A stretch of 46,378 nt of DNA from an uncultured Bacteroidales bacterium (lineage in GTDB: Bacteria; Bacteroidota; Bacteroidia; Bacteroidales; Bacteroidaceae). This document shows, one piece after another, positions 24,699-32,063 of the stretch. The DNA lies in the NCBI GenBank assembly GCA_902776455.1, contig CACYQI010000025.1, forward strand, positions 1 to 46,378. The letters are read 5' to 3'. The notes beneath the pieces are model-generated. The model was not told the origin of the DNA and ran no database searches. It saw only the letters and a program-made list of their open reading frames with translations. Positions within the stretch are counted from its first letter, which is position 1, and every line of letters begins with the position of its first letter. A program made the translations under genes and the position numbers.

Positions 24699-25058
24699 AT
24701 GAACTATTCAAGCAGTTTGCAGTCGCTCTGGAAAGAAGCGAAGAACTATCTGGGGTTGCAGAAAGAGTATCTGAAACTGGATACTGCAGAGAAGCTGAGC
24801 GTTCTGCTCTCTGCAGTAGCCACGGTTGCCGTGTGTCTGATACTTGCGCTGGCGGCATTCTTCTTCTTCGTGACAGCCTTTGCACTATGGCTGGCAAAGC
24901 TGGTGGGCGGGGCTTGGAGCTTTACCATCATGGGCGGCGTGCTGCTGCTCGTCATCATCATAGTTCTCGCCTGCCGCAAGCGTTGGATTGTGCAGCCCGT
25001 GGCACGTTTCGTGGCCGGACTGTTTGTGGGCGATGAAGCAGAGGAGGAGGTACCATGA
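24699..25058 (+). CDS. Phage-holin-family-like membrane protein
   Basis: A 119-residue protein from MNYSSSLQSLWKEAKNYLGLQ; the in-frame ATG at 24678 lies in repeat sequence and is less likely. An amphipathic N-terminal helix (about residues 5-35) is followed by two membrane segments (about 38-68 and 75-97) and a short cytosolic tail with KRWIVQPVARFVAGLF. This matches small two-helix proteins annotated as phage holin or Actinobacterial holin-X-like in chromosomal, non-phage settings. The stop overlaps the next ATG. Confidence 0.75.
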   Translation: MNYSSSLQSLWKEAKNYLGLQKEYLKLDTAEKLSVLLSAVATVAVCLILALAAFFFFVTAFALWLAKLVGGAWSFTIMGGVLLLVIIIVLACRKRWIVQPVARFVAGLFVGDEAEEEVP

Positions 25059-25324
25059 ACAGCATAGTTGATTCTCCCGATGTACTCGCTGCATTGCAGC
25101 AGAGAAAGCTCGCCATCAGGCGCAAGCTCGATGCGTCGCGTCAGCAGATGACGGAAAAAGCCTCCTATCTGACTGGCTCTTCCGCGCAGAAGAAGGCAGA
25201 CAGATTGCAGGGCATAGGCCGCATCATCATCAATGGCCTCGTCGTTTACCGAGGGATTCGGTTCTGCTCGGAAATCTTCACGGGCATCCATTCCCTGTTC
25301 AGCTCCCGCAAGCGTCGCCGCTAA
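25055..25324 (+). CDS. Small hypothetical protein of the YtxH trio
   Basis: An 89-residue basic protein starting in an ATGA overlap with the holin-like gene. It has a helical N-terminal half (ALQQRKLAIRRKLDASRQQMTEKA), a modest hydrophobic segment (IGRIIINGLVVYRGIRFCSEIFTGI) and a basic end FSSRKRRR. No family is recognised. Translational coupling suggests a complex with the two preceding membrane proteins. It ends three bases from the convergent msrA stop. Confidence 0.7.
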   Translation: MNSIVDSPDVLAALQQRKLAIRRKLDASRQQMTEKASYLTGSSAQKKADRLQGIGRIIINGLVVYRGIRFCSEIFTGIHSLFSSRKRRR

Positions 25325-25327
25325 GGG

Positions 25328-25837
25328 CTATTTCTCCCGCGCTTTCCTGGCAAACTCGAAGAGCGACAAGGGCAGGTGGCAGTAGCCATCCGGATTCTTG
25401 TCGAGGTAGTCTTGGTGGTAGTCTTCGGCTGCGTAGTAGTTCTCCAGCGGAAGTTTCTCCACGGCCAAGGGCTGCGGATAGTCTTTTTGTACCTCGGCAA
25501 ACACCTTTTCTATGACGGGAAGATCCTCGTCGGAGGTGTAGTAAACGCCTGTGCGATAGCGTGTTCCTTCGTCGTGCCCCTGCTTGTTGAGGCTCAAGGG
25601 GTCGATGGCCTTAAAGAACATCTGCAGCAGGAACTGCAGGCTGACCTTCTCCGGGTTGTACTCCACGCGGACCGTCTCGGCAAAGCCTGTCGTGTCGGTA
25701 TATACTTCCTTGTACGTCGGGTTCTGCGTATGTCCGTTGGCAAAGCCGACCTCCGTCGCCGTCACTCCCTCAATCTGTTTGAAGTAATGCTCTGTTCCCC
25801 AGAAGCATCCTCCTGCAAGATAAATCTCCTTCGTCAT
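25328..25837 (-). CDS. msrA: Peptide methionine sulfoxide reductase MsrA
   Basis: A 169-residue enzyme that reduces methionine-S-sulfoxide in proteins. The active-site motif GCFWGTEHYFKQ (catalytic Cys about residue 12) is near the N-terminus, with GFANGHTQNPTYKEVYTDTTGFAE, VEYNPEKVSLQFLLQMFFKAIDP, GTRYRTGVYY and YHQDYLDKNPDGYC. Start ATG 25837 is chosen because MTKEIYLAGGCFWG is the usual beginning; the longer frame is repeat-derived. MsrB is not fused. Confidence 0.96.
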   Translation of the reverse strand: MTKEIYLAGGCFWGTEHYFKQIEGVTATEVGFANGHTQNPTYKEVYTDTTGFAETVRVEYNPEKVSLQFLLQMFFKAIDPLSLNKQGHDEGTRYRTGVYYTSDEDLPVIEKVFAEVQKDYPQPLAVEKLPLENYYAAEDYHQDYLDKNPDGYCHLPLSLFEFARKAREK

Positions 25838-25949
25838 ATCCGTAACTGTTTGTTTCCTATTGTTTTCCTGTGAATAAGCGCCGAGGGTGCAAGAGAACAC
25901 AGAGGTAGTTGCAACCCTTGGGAACGAGGTCTGCAACAAGACCTTACCC

Positions 25950-26100
25950 TGAAAGGGTGACGGAACAAGTGATTCGTTTAGTATCCGTCCGCATTTGTCT
26001 CTGTCGTCCCTTCGGGACTTCCTTTGCTGTTGCGCGATTACCGGGGGTCACACCCCCGTCTGTGGTCTGTCGTCTCTTCGAGACTTTTGGACGCACAGCA
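25950..26100. repeat. Palindromic ACACCCCCGTCTGTG-type element
   Basis: Holds CTGAAAGGGTGACG, GTCGTCCCTTCGGGAC and ACCGGGGGTCACACCCCCGT followed by CTGTGGTCTGTCGTCTCTTCGAGAC. The same phrases occur as an inverted pair at 30770-30985. Each phrase is a short hairpin. No gene is visible between 25838 and 26302. Confidence 0.7.
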
Positions 26101-26110
26101 TTCGGCATCT

Positions 26111-26198
26111 GTTCACACTCCACGAGGCATCCGTTCACACTCCACGGAGCATCGGCTTACACTCCACGGAGCATCGGCTTACGCTCCACGGAGCGTGA
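26111..26198. repeat. Four-unit 22-bp palindromic array
   Basis: Units at 26111, 26133, 26155 and 26177 have an exact 22-bp period and share ACACTCCACGGAGCATCG with few changes; the last unit contains GCTCCACGGAGC. The opposite-strand version forms the array at 39571-39658. The units have no spacers, so this is not a CRISPR array. Confidence 0.85.
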
Positions 26199-26302
26199 GA
26201 CGCCCCCCTTGCAGGCACCTCTTCCGAGGCCTTGTGGAAGGAGCTGATTCGCGGTGTTGCTTCGTAATCCAACGTATTGATAATCATTTATTATATAGTG
26301 TC

Positions 26303-27415
26303 TTATAGCTTCACGCTGAGCGCGCAGGGAGCCGCAAAGCTGGGGTCCTGACGCTCGTAGAGTGTCTGCCGGTAGGTCTCCTCGCTGGGCTGAAGCTTTC
26401 CCTTGAAGACCTTCTTGCCACGATACTTCACGGTGACTGGTTTCTTGAGGTTCACCAGTTCGTCGCTCAGATACAGAGTCAGAGAGGAATAGTCGCAGCG
26501 AGAGATGCTGATGACGTTGCCCTCGACCTCCACATCGACGCGCTTGCCGCGCTGCAGCTCCTCGCGAGGAGCCGCAAGCCAATAGAAGGTCGGGCGATAG
26601 ACTGCCTCTTGCTGCCAGATGATGTGCTTGGGCCAAGCCTGCCGCCTGTACTTCGCCATCCACGGAAGCGCCGCGGCATCTTCGCGGTCCATCCAGTGTC
26701 CTTTGCCTTCCATGATGTGCGTCTCGTGGACGTAGCCCTCGGGGCAAGTGCGTTGGAGGGAGTCCATCTGGAGGCCTCGCTCGCGGTCGAGCCGGTTGCG
26801 ATTGTAGGCGGCATCGTTCGCTCCGCACCATATCATGAAGGGCGTATTCAGCAGGTTCTCCAGTCGGACGTCGCCTGGATGACCCGCCATCATGCTTGCC
26901 GCAGCCCAATGGTCCGCCATGCGCGGAGCCATACGCCAAACGCCGTCGCCTCCAGCGGAATAGCCCATGAGATAAACCTTATCGGGGTTGACGTCGTAGT
27001 GGGCAATCATGGTGCGGATGAGGACGCGGTACATGCTGTCGATGGGCTGCTGGCACCACATGTCCCAAGCTTCGAGGGGAGAGCGAGGAGCTACATAAAC
27101 GCCTTCCTTCGGACGGTAGAGATGCTTCTGGTTGCGCCATTGCTGGTCGTTCACTTCGGGCGTCGTCCCTCCTCCGCCATGCAGGCTTATCCAGAGGCTC
27201 CGACCGTCGGCAGGTTTCTCGCCATAGACCGTCCACCAGAGCTTCATGCTGTCGGCGTCCTGACGAATGATGCTGTCGCGGACGATGCTGGCCGTCGCTG
27301 CCTTCAGACTGTCGAGCCAATGCTGCCGGATGCTATTGGCCTCGCCGTTCCCTTTAGGAGGAGCGATGAAGCTGACGAGGAGCAACGGAAGAAGTAACAA
27401 TAGGTATCGTCTCAT
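26303..27415 (-). CDS. Exported alpha/beta-hydrolase (esterase-like)
   Basis: A 370-residue protein with signal peptide MRRYLLLLLPLLLVSFIA. Hydrolase features: LWISLHGGGGTTP (oxyanion side), GYSAGGDGVWR (nucleophile Ser), MIWCGANDAAYN (Asp) and EGKGHWMD (His), so the triad appears complete. A C-terminal beta-rich part (VISISRCDYSSLTLYLSDELVNLKKPVTVKYRGKKVFKG) follows. The PPKGNGEA stretch after the signal comes from a CCCTTTAGGAGG repeat. It ends the pair with the GH84 gene, 30 bases away, which suggests removal of acyl groups from or release of a glycoconjugate. Substrate unknown. Confidence 0.8.
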   Translation of the reverse strand: MRRYLLLLLPLLLVSFIAPPKGNGEANSIRQHWLDSLKAATASIVRDSIIRQDADSMKLWWTVYGEKPADGRSLWISLHGGGGTTPEVNDQQWRNQKHLYRPKEGVYVAPRSPLEAWDMWCQQPIDSMYRVLIRTMIAHYDVNPDKVYLMGYSAGGDGVWRMAPRMADHWAAASMMAGHPGDVRLENLLNTPFMIWCGANDAAYNRNRLDRERGLQMDSLQRTCPEGYVHETHIMEGKGHWMDREDAAALPWMAKYRRQAWPKHIIWQQEAVYRPTFYWLAAPREELQRGKRVDVEVEGNVISISRCDYSSLTLYLSDELVNLKKPVTVKYRGKKVFKGKLQPSEETYRQTLYERQDPSFAAPCALSVKL

Positions 27416-27445
27416 ATCTCTGTATGTTTTTCCCAAGAAAGAGTG

Positions 27446-29572
27446 TCAGGGAGCCTTTATCTGGAAGGTGCCCGACTGCTTGCCGTTCTTGATGCGGTCG
27501 TCTTCCACATACCATGAGCCTGAGGCACGGCCGCCGCATTGGATGGTGTAGCCGTCGGGCGTCTTGATGAAGACGTAGGTGTTCCACTCCTCATTGTACG
27601 GCTTTGTGTTCTTGTCGGCCCAGAATGCGCCCAGTTCATTGACGTAGCGTCCGTCCTGGGCATTCGTTATCTTGAAGCGTCCCGTAGCGGGCACCAGCTC
27701 GATGCTCCACAGTTGTCGCTGCGGATTGATAGTGTCCGGCTCGGCCACAAAGACGGGGAAGTCGCCGTCGCGGTCGGGCGAAGCATGCACGTCGGTGAGG
27801 TACTTGCCCTTATACATTATATAATATATGCCGTCCTCGATGGCTTGCTGAGGCAAAAACTCAAGGCCGTAGCTATAAAAGTGTTTGTAGTCCTTGACGA
27901 GCTGGACGGTCATCGCATCCACCCAAGGAGTCAGACGCGAGCCGCTCACAACGGGCTTTGCCTTTACGACTGAACCCTCGTAGTTGCGGCTGATAATGCC
28001 GTTCTGCTTCTCCTTGAGCTTCTGCAAGGCACGATAATGAGCTATGAAACTAACGGAATCCTTCTGCTGGAGTGCTCTCTGCATATAAAAGACTTGCAAG
28101 CCACTTTGGCCAAGCAATCGCATCGTCTCCACCCAAGGCTTTATCTCCTGCAACATTTCCGGCTGGGAAATGCTGTCGGCAAGCAAGGCATCAGCTTCAG
28201 TCACAAGTGCTCTGAAGTAATGGTCATTCGGAACTTTACCCCAACCGGAACTCTCGCCCTCGCGACGCAATCCGTGGGCTGTCTTGCCCAAATCGACATT
28301 GTTGTCGCAGAAGAGGCGGAACGCAGCTTTGCTTGTCGGCATCAGTTCGGCAATGGCGTTCTCCCAGGACTTCTCTGCATCGTAGGCAGGCATGTTCCAG
28401 CAGTAGTCTGCGATGCTGTAGAGTGAGACTTTGGATGCCTCGGCGTACTCCATCGGATTGCTGCAAAAGCCCGACACGAGGTCGGCAATATCGAGGCCGT
28501 TGCCGTATGTCTTGCCCATGAGCAAGCGGCTCTGGCAATAGTCGTTGACAGGATAGTTGAGCCAAATGAAGGCCTTGCGCTTGATCTGAGCATTGATCCA
28601 TTCCAAGTCGTCGCGCTCTATCATATCGACCACCGAGTTGCCCGTCCACATGATGCGCACCTCGGGGTACATCTGAGTGCCGAGCGTGGAGAGATAGTCG
28701 CCGTGGCTCCAGGACTTGTTGTACTGTGTAGGACAGATGATGAGCGGCTCCACATCCTTGTGCTTGCGCACGAAGTTGTCGGTCAGATAGTTCATCAGGC
28801 CTGCCTGCTTCTCGCCTCTCGCGCCCTCGCCGCCTATGTCGTCGAAGAAGACGGCAAAGGAGCGGATGCCAAGCCCGTACATGAGGTTCAGCTTGTTCAC
28901 TACGGCAAGGCTGTCGGCCCTGTTCCATTGGATGTCGCCGCCCGGGTGGATGGCCCAGACGAACTGCACGTGGTTGCGATGAGCAGCCTGTACGAGTTCC
29001 TTCAGCCTTGCAGCCTCTGCCTCGGGATAGGGTTCGCGCCAATGTGTCCGATGGTAGGGGTCGTCCTTCGGCCCATAGACGTAGATGTTCAATCGGCGTT
29101 TTCCGTAGAAATCGAACTGCCGCAGGCGGTCCTCATGGCTCCAGGGATTGCCGTAGAAGCCCTCGATGACGCCTCGGCAGGCAACACTCGGCCAGTCGCG
29201 TATCTCGAAGGAGGAACCTCCAACTCCCTCAAGAGGAAGGACTTCCTTATACTGTTCCCGAAGGCTACGAAGCAGGTTCTCTCCTTTTAAGGAAGAGCCT
29301 GTGATGGCCTTCAGCGCCTGCCTGCCATAGAACGTGCCGCTTTCGTCTCGGCCTGCCACAACGACCTCTGTCGGCGTGACCTTCAGGTAGTAACCCTCTG
29401 CCTGCAGAGGAATCTTCTTCCGATAAGCCTTCACAGCCTTGTCGCCAAACGTTCCGACAACAACGGCGGTCCCTTCTCCGTCCCCCCTCGGAGGGAGAGT
29501 CTCTTTGGCATGCACACTAATGATACTGAGGAAAAAGAGCGAAGAAATCAAGAATAAAGCATGTCGTTTCAT
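27446..29572 (-). CDS. GH84 beta-N-acetylglucosaminidase
   Basis: A 708-residue secreted enzyme (signal MKRHALFLISSLFFLSIISVHA) cleaving terminal beta-GlcNAc by substrate-assisted catalysis. The N-terminal domain ends near residue 130; the catalytic barrel carries GVIEGFYGNPWSHEDR, YGPKDDPYHR, FVWAIHPGGDIQWN and the catalytic Asp pair in FAVFFDDIGGEG, then CPTQYNKSW, IMWTGNSVV and FIWLNYPVNDY. The C-terminal 120 residues look like a beta-trefoil binding module (GKYLTDVHASPDRD...GRYVNELGAFW). Compared with remembered homologues, 25 or so residues around LLRSLREQYKEVLPLEG are inserted (bases about 29210-29300) and look repeat-derived, as does LPPRGDGEG after the signal. Probably acts on host mucin glycans. 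Confidence 0.92.
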   Translation of the reverse strand: MKRHALFLISSLFFLSIISVHAKETLPPRGDGEGTAVVVGTFGDKAVKAYRKKIPLQAEGYYLKVTPTEVVVAGRDESGTFYGRQALKAITGSSLKGENLLRSLREQYKEVLPLEGVGGSSFEIRDWPSVACRGVIEGFYGNPWSHEDRLRQFDFYGKRRLNIYVYGPKDDPYHRTHWREPYPEAEAARLKELVQAAHRNHVQFVWAIHPGGDIQWNRADSLAVVNKLNLMYGLGIRSFAVFFDDIGGEGARGEKQAGLMNYLTDNFVRKHKDVEPLIICPTQYNKSWSHGDYLSTLGTQMYPEVRIMWTGNSVVDMIERDDLEWINAQIKRKAFIWLNYPVNDYCQSRLLMGKTYGNGLDIADLVSGFCSNPMEYAEASKVSLYSIADYCWNMPAYDAEKSWENAIAELMPTSKAAFRLFCDNNVDLGKTAHGLRREGESSGWGKVPNDHYFRALVTEADALLADSISQPEMLQEIKPWVETMRLLGQSGLQVFYMQRALQQKDSVSFIAHYRALQKLKEKQNGIISRNYEGSVVKAKPVVSGSRLTPWVDAMTVQLVKDYKHFYSYGLEFLPQQAIEDGIYYIMYKGKYLTDVHASPDRDGDFPVFVAEPDTINPQRQLWSIELVPATGRFKITNAQDGRYVNELGAFWADKNTKPYNEEWNTYVFIKTPDGYTIQCGGRASGSWYVEDDRIKNGKQSGTFQIKAP

Positions 29573-29582
29573 GGTGAGGTGT

Positions 29583-29765
29583 TTTGAGGTTAGAGGTTAG
29601 TGGTTAGTGGTTAGAGGTTAGTTTGGCAGGTAAGTGGTAAGTGGTTAGAGGTTAGAGGATTGTTTGGGATGCTGGCTTCGGAGCCAAAGGTCTTCTCTAA
29701 CCATTTACAGCTAACGACTAACCGCTCTTTTCAACTTTTTGACTTTCTGACTTTTTAACTTTGAA
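29583..29765. repeat. GGTTAGA/GGTTAGT heptamers and CTTTTTGA runs
   Basis: GAGGTTAGTGGTTAGTGGTT units at the left face TCTCTAACCATTT and CTAACGACTAACCG at the right, so the blocks are partly inverted. The right end is TTTTTGACTTTCTGACTTTT. The region separates the regulator stop from the GH84 start; no promoter box is evident. Confidence 0.7.
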
Positions 29766-29772
29766 AATGTCT

Positions 29773-30462
29773 TCATCCCATCTTCGAAATCTTCTGGAGC
29801 GCCGCTTCGTCGAGGATTGTAATCTTGCGTCCGTCGAGCGTGATGAGACCCTCTTGCACAAAGGTACTCAGCGTGCGGATGGCATTGCTGGTGGTCATGT
29901 TGCTGAGGTTCGCCATGTCTTCGCGGGTGGGGTACACGTTGAGCGTCTGCCCGTCCTCTTCCTTGCCGTAGCTCTCTTTGAGGAAGAGGATGCTCTCCGC
30001 CAAGCGGCCGCGTATGTGCTTCTGCGTGAGACCCACGGTACGTGCATCGCTCTTGCCCAGGGCAACGGCAAGTCGGCGGATGAAGAACCAACCGAGCTGC
30101 GGGTTGCGCAGCACGAGGCGCCGGATGAGGTTGATGGGGATGCTGGCAATGACGGAAGGCTCGAAGGCGGCCGCCGACGTCACGTAGTTCTCGTCGGAGA
30201 AGGCAGCACGGTAGCCGAAGTACTCCACCGCGTTCACCACCCGCACGATTTGCGTCCTGCCGCCCACGCCGTCCTTGTATATCTTCACCTTGCCGCTGAT
30301 GAGGCAAAGCATGTGCGACGGCACATCGCCCTCGCTGTAAATGAATTCGTTCTTACGATACAGACGTACCGTCATCTCGTCGAGCACCTGCTCACGCTCA
30401 TCGGGAGTTAGCGCGCTGTCGAGATCCGGCAACTTTGCAAGCACTTCTTCTTTCCTTTTCAT
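29773..30462 (-). CDS. Crp/Fnr-family transcription regulator
   Basis: A 229-residue regulator. The cNMP-binding-like domain (about residues 15-125) contains YRKNEFIYSEGDVPSHMLCLISGKVKIYKDGVGGRTQIVRVVNAVEYFGYRAAFS; the winged helix (about 165-215) contains YPTREDMANLSNMTTSNAIRTLSTFVQEGLITLDGRKITI. No Fnr-type Cys cluster is present. Upstream of the GH84 gene on the same strand but separated by 0.2 kb of repeats, so control of that gene is only a possibility. Confidence 0.9.
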   Translation of the reverse strand: MKRKEEVLAKLPDLDSALTPDEREQVLDEMTVRLYRKNEFIYSEGDVPSHMLCLISGKVKIYKDGVGGRTQIVRVVNAVEYFGYRAAFSDENYVTSAAAFEPSVIASIPINLIRRLVLRNPQLGWFFIRRLAVALGKSDARTVGLTQKHIRGRLAESILFLKESYGKEEDGQTLNVYPTREDMANLSNMTTSNAIRTLSTFVQEGLITLDGRKITILDEAALQKISKMG

Positions 30463-30484
30463 CTTATTTTTATGTTTTACAGCA

Positions 30485-30515
30485 CAAAGGTACGACTAAT
30501 AATTCAAAATTCAAA
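30485..30515 (-). promoter_or_regulatory. Complete promoter for the second Crp/Fnr gene
   Basis: -7 box TACCTTTG (30485-30492) and -33 TTTG (30512-30515) with a 19-base spacer on the minus strand, 23 bases upstream of the ATG. Confidence 0.7.
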
Positions 30516-30769
30516 ATTAATAAATTCAAAATTGCCTGTAGATGCCTTCGGAAAGTCATTATCGGCAACTTATGCAGTCGTTTTCATCGCCATTTTTGCC
30601 GAAAAAAGCAGCTAAGGCAGCAAAGACGAGGTCATGCCTGCGGTTCGAGCGGATTTTGGAATCCGGTCGTGAAGAGTTTTATCGCTGTCCGGGGAAAATC
30701 TTGAGCACCTCATTTTCTGCTTTATATCCATTGACTTCCTTGACGAAAAGCAGCTCATGGAGGCTTACC

Positions 30770-30985
30770 AGAAGTCTCGAAGAGACGAAAGAACACAGAC
30801 GGGGGTGTAAACCCCCCGGTAATGTTGCACCGACAGAGAAAGCCCTGAAAGGGCGACAGAGATAGATGCAAGCTGTTATTGAACAAGTTACATATTCTGT
30901 CGCCCCTTTAGGGCTTACTATTGTTCAGCGACCCTGTCCCGGGGGTTTCACCCCCGTCTGTGTTCTTTCGCGCCTTTGGCGCTTA
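30770..30985. repeat. Inverted pair of the ACACCCCCGTCTGTG-type element
   Basis: Left arm GAACACAGACGGGGGTGTAA followed by ACCCCCCGG; right arm CCCGGGGGTTTCACCCCCGT followed by CTGTGTTCTTTCG. Small hairpins CTCGAAGAG, GCCCTGAAAGGGC, CCCTTTAGGG and GCGCCTTTGGCGC lie between. Related to 25950-26100. From 30520 to 30760 nothing is recognised. Confidence 0.75.
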
Positions 30986-31191
30986 TTTAGCGGACAGCAA
31001 TAAAAGAGTTTAGGAATTAGCAATCCCTTCGGTCGTTCACAGCATTTCAAATGCTTTCTCTCTGTCCTGTCGGATTACAAATCCGCCAGAACAAAATTCC
31101 TTTCTGTGCTTTCTGTGATTTCCGTGTGAGCTATCCTCCCGAAAAAACACGACAGGATTTTCTCCTCCTGCATGCCGAAGAAACCGCCGCG

Positions 31192-31497
31192 GCACGCTGC
31201 CTTTTCCAACACTCCACGTTGTGTTGGCAAATTCTCCATGGAGTGTTGCTTTTTCCTCCACGTAGCGTTGCCCCTCCTTCCACGTCGTTTTTGCCGCCAA
31301 ACTATGTTCCGTTTGTCGGCATTCCATGCCGACCATATACTTTCTTAACACTCCTCGACAAAACCAGCCCTTGCAACCCATTGATTATCAGCAGCGATTA
31401 AAAATAAGCCCATTTCACGCCTTTCGTGGCCCTTAGTGCCACAGAAGCGAAAAAACGCCGCCAGAACGCGTCTCGCTGCGAAAACTTCTGACAAAAA
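31192..31497. repeat. Dispersed 0.3-kb element, copy B
   Basis: Collinear with copy A (2128-2436), including GTGCCACAGAAGCGAAAAAA and AACGCCGCCAGAACGCGTC near the right end. The CACGTTGTGT and CTCCACG phrases at its left also echo the 22-bp arrays. No gene inside. Confidence 0.75.
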
Positions 31498-31544
31498 CAA
31501 AGTTATCTCACACAGAAAGCAGAAAGCACAGAAAATTCTCTCTT

Positions 31545-31745
31545 AGAGAGAGAAGAAAAGCCTCCCCATAGAGGGGGAGGTTTAGAGAGGGTCTGAGGGG
31601 TTAGGGGTGGGGTCTGTCACACAGAAAAAGCCTCCTCTAAATCACCCCCTAAAGGGAGAGACTTAAGCCCCTGTCCCTTTGGAGTACAACCACAAAGAAG
31701 TCCTTCCCTTTAGGGGAGGATTTAGGAGAGGCTTGGGGAAGACCT
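31545..31745. repeat. Cluster of CCCTAAAGGG-cored elements
   Basis: CCTCCCCATAGAGGGGGAGG hairpin, then CCTCCTCTAAATCACCCCCT with AAAGGGAGAGACTTAAG (31632-31668), then AAGTCCTTCCCTTTAGGGGA with GGATTTAGGAGAGGC (31698-31733). The last two are inverted copies of the element that encodes SPKSSPKGKDL in three genes. From 31750 to 32063 no feature is clear; the sequence becomes AT-rich before the glycogen operon. Confidence 0.75.
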
Positions 31746-32063
31746 GGAAGGGGCTTCCTCCTTTATAATATATAATATGTAGGAACGCCATGAAACTATA
31801 GCCCCTTCGTGCCTTCCGCAACGGAAAAAGAGGAGCTTCAACAAACGGGAGAAGCCTCATTTTTGTGTTGCACAACATCTTTTGAAGCATTATTTCTGCC
31901 TCGCCTGCAAAAAAGGGAAGAAAATGTTTCGTTGTATGAAGAAAATTGTGTAATTTTACGAGCAGTTAACCACAATTTGAAAGCAGAAAGCAGAAAATAG
32001 AGAAAACAAAAGGCTCTGCTTCAATGTCCGACATTCAATGACTATACATAATAAGAATAAGTT

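Noticed and set aside
24699-25058. Prophage remnant, from the holin-like protein
   Set aside because: No lysin, integrase or structural phage genes are nearby, and the YtxH/holin-like/small-protein trio is a usual chromosomal arrangement in this group.
26111-26198. Possible CRISPR array (regular short repeats)
   Set aside because: Units of 22 bp abut with no unique spacers and are palindromic throughout; no cas genes are in the window.
30542-30865. 107-codon frame upstream of the glycogen operon
   Set aside because: The second half is the palindromic GACGGGGGTGT element and the first half has no coding character or ribosome-binding site.
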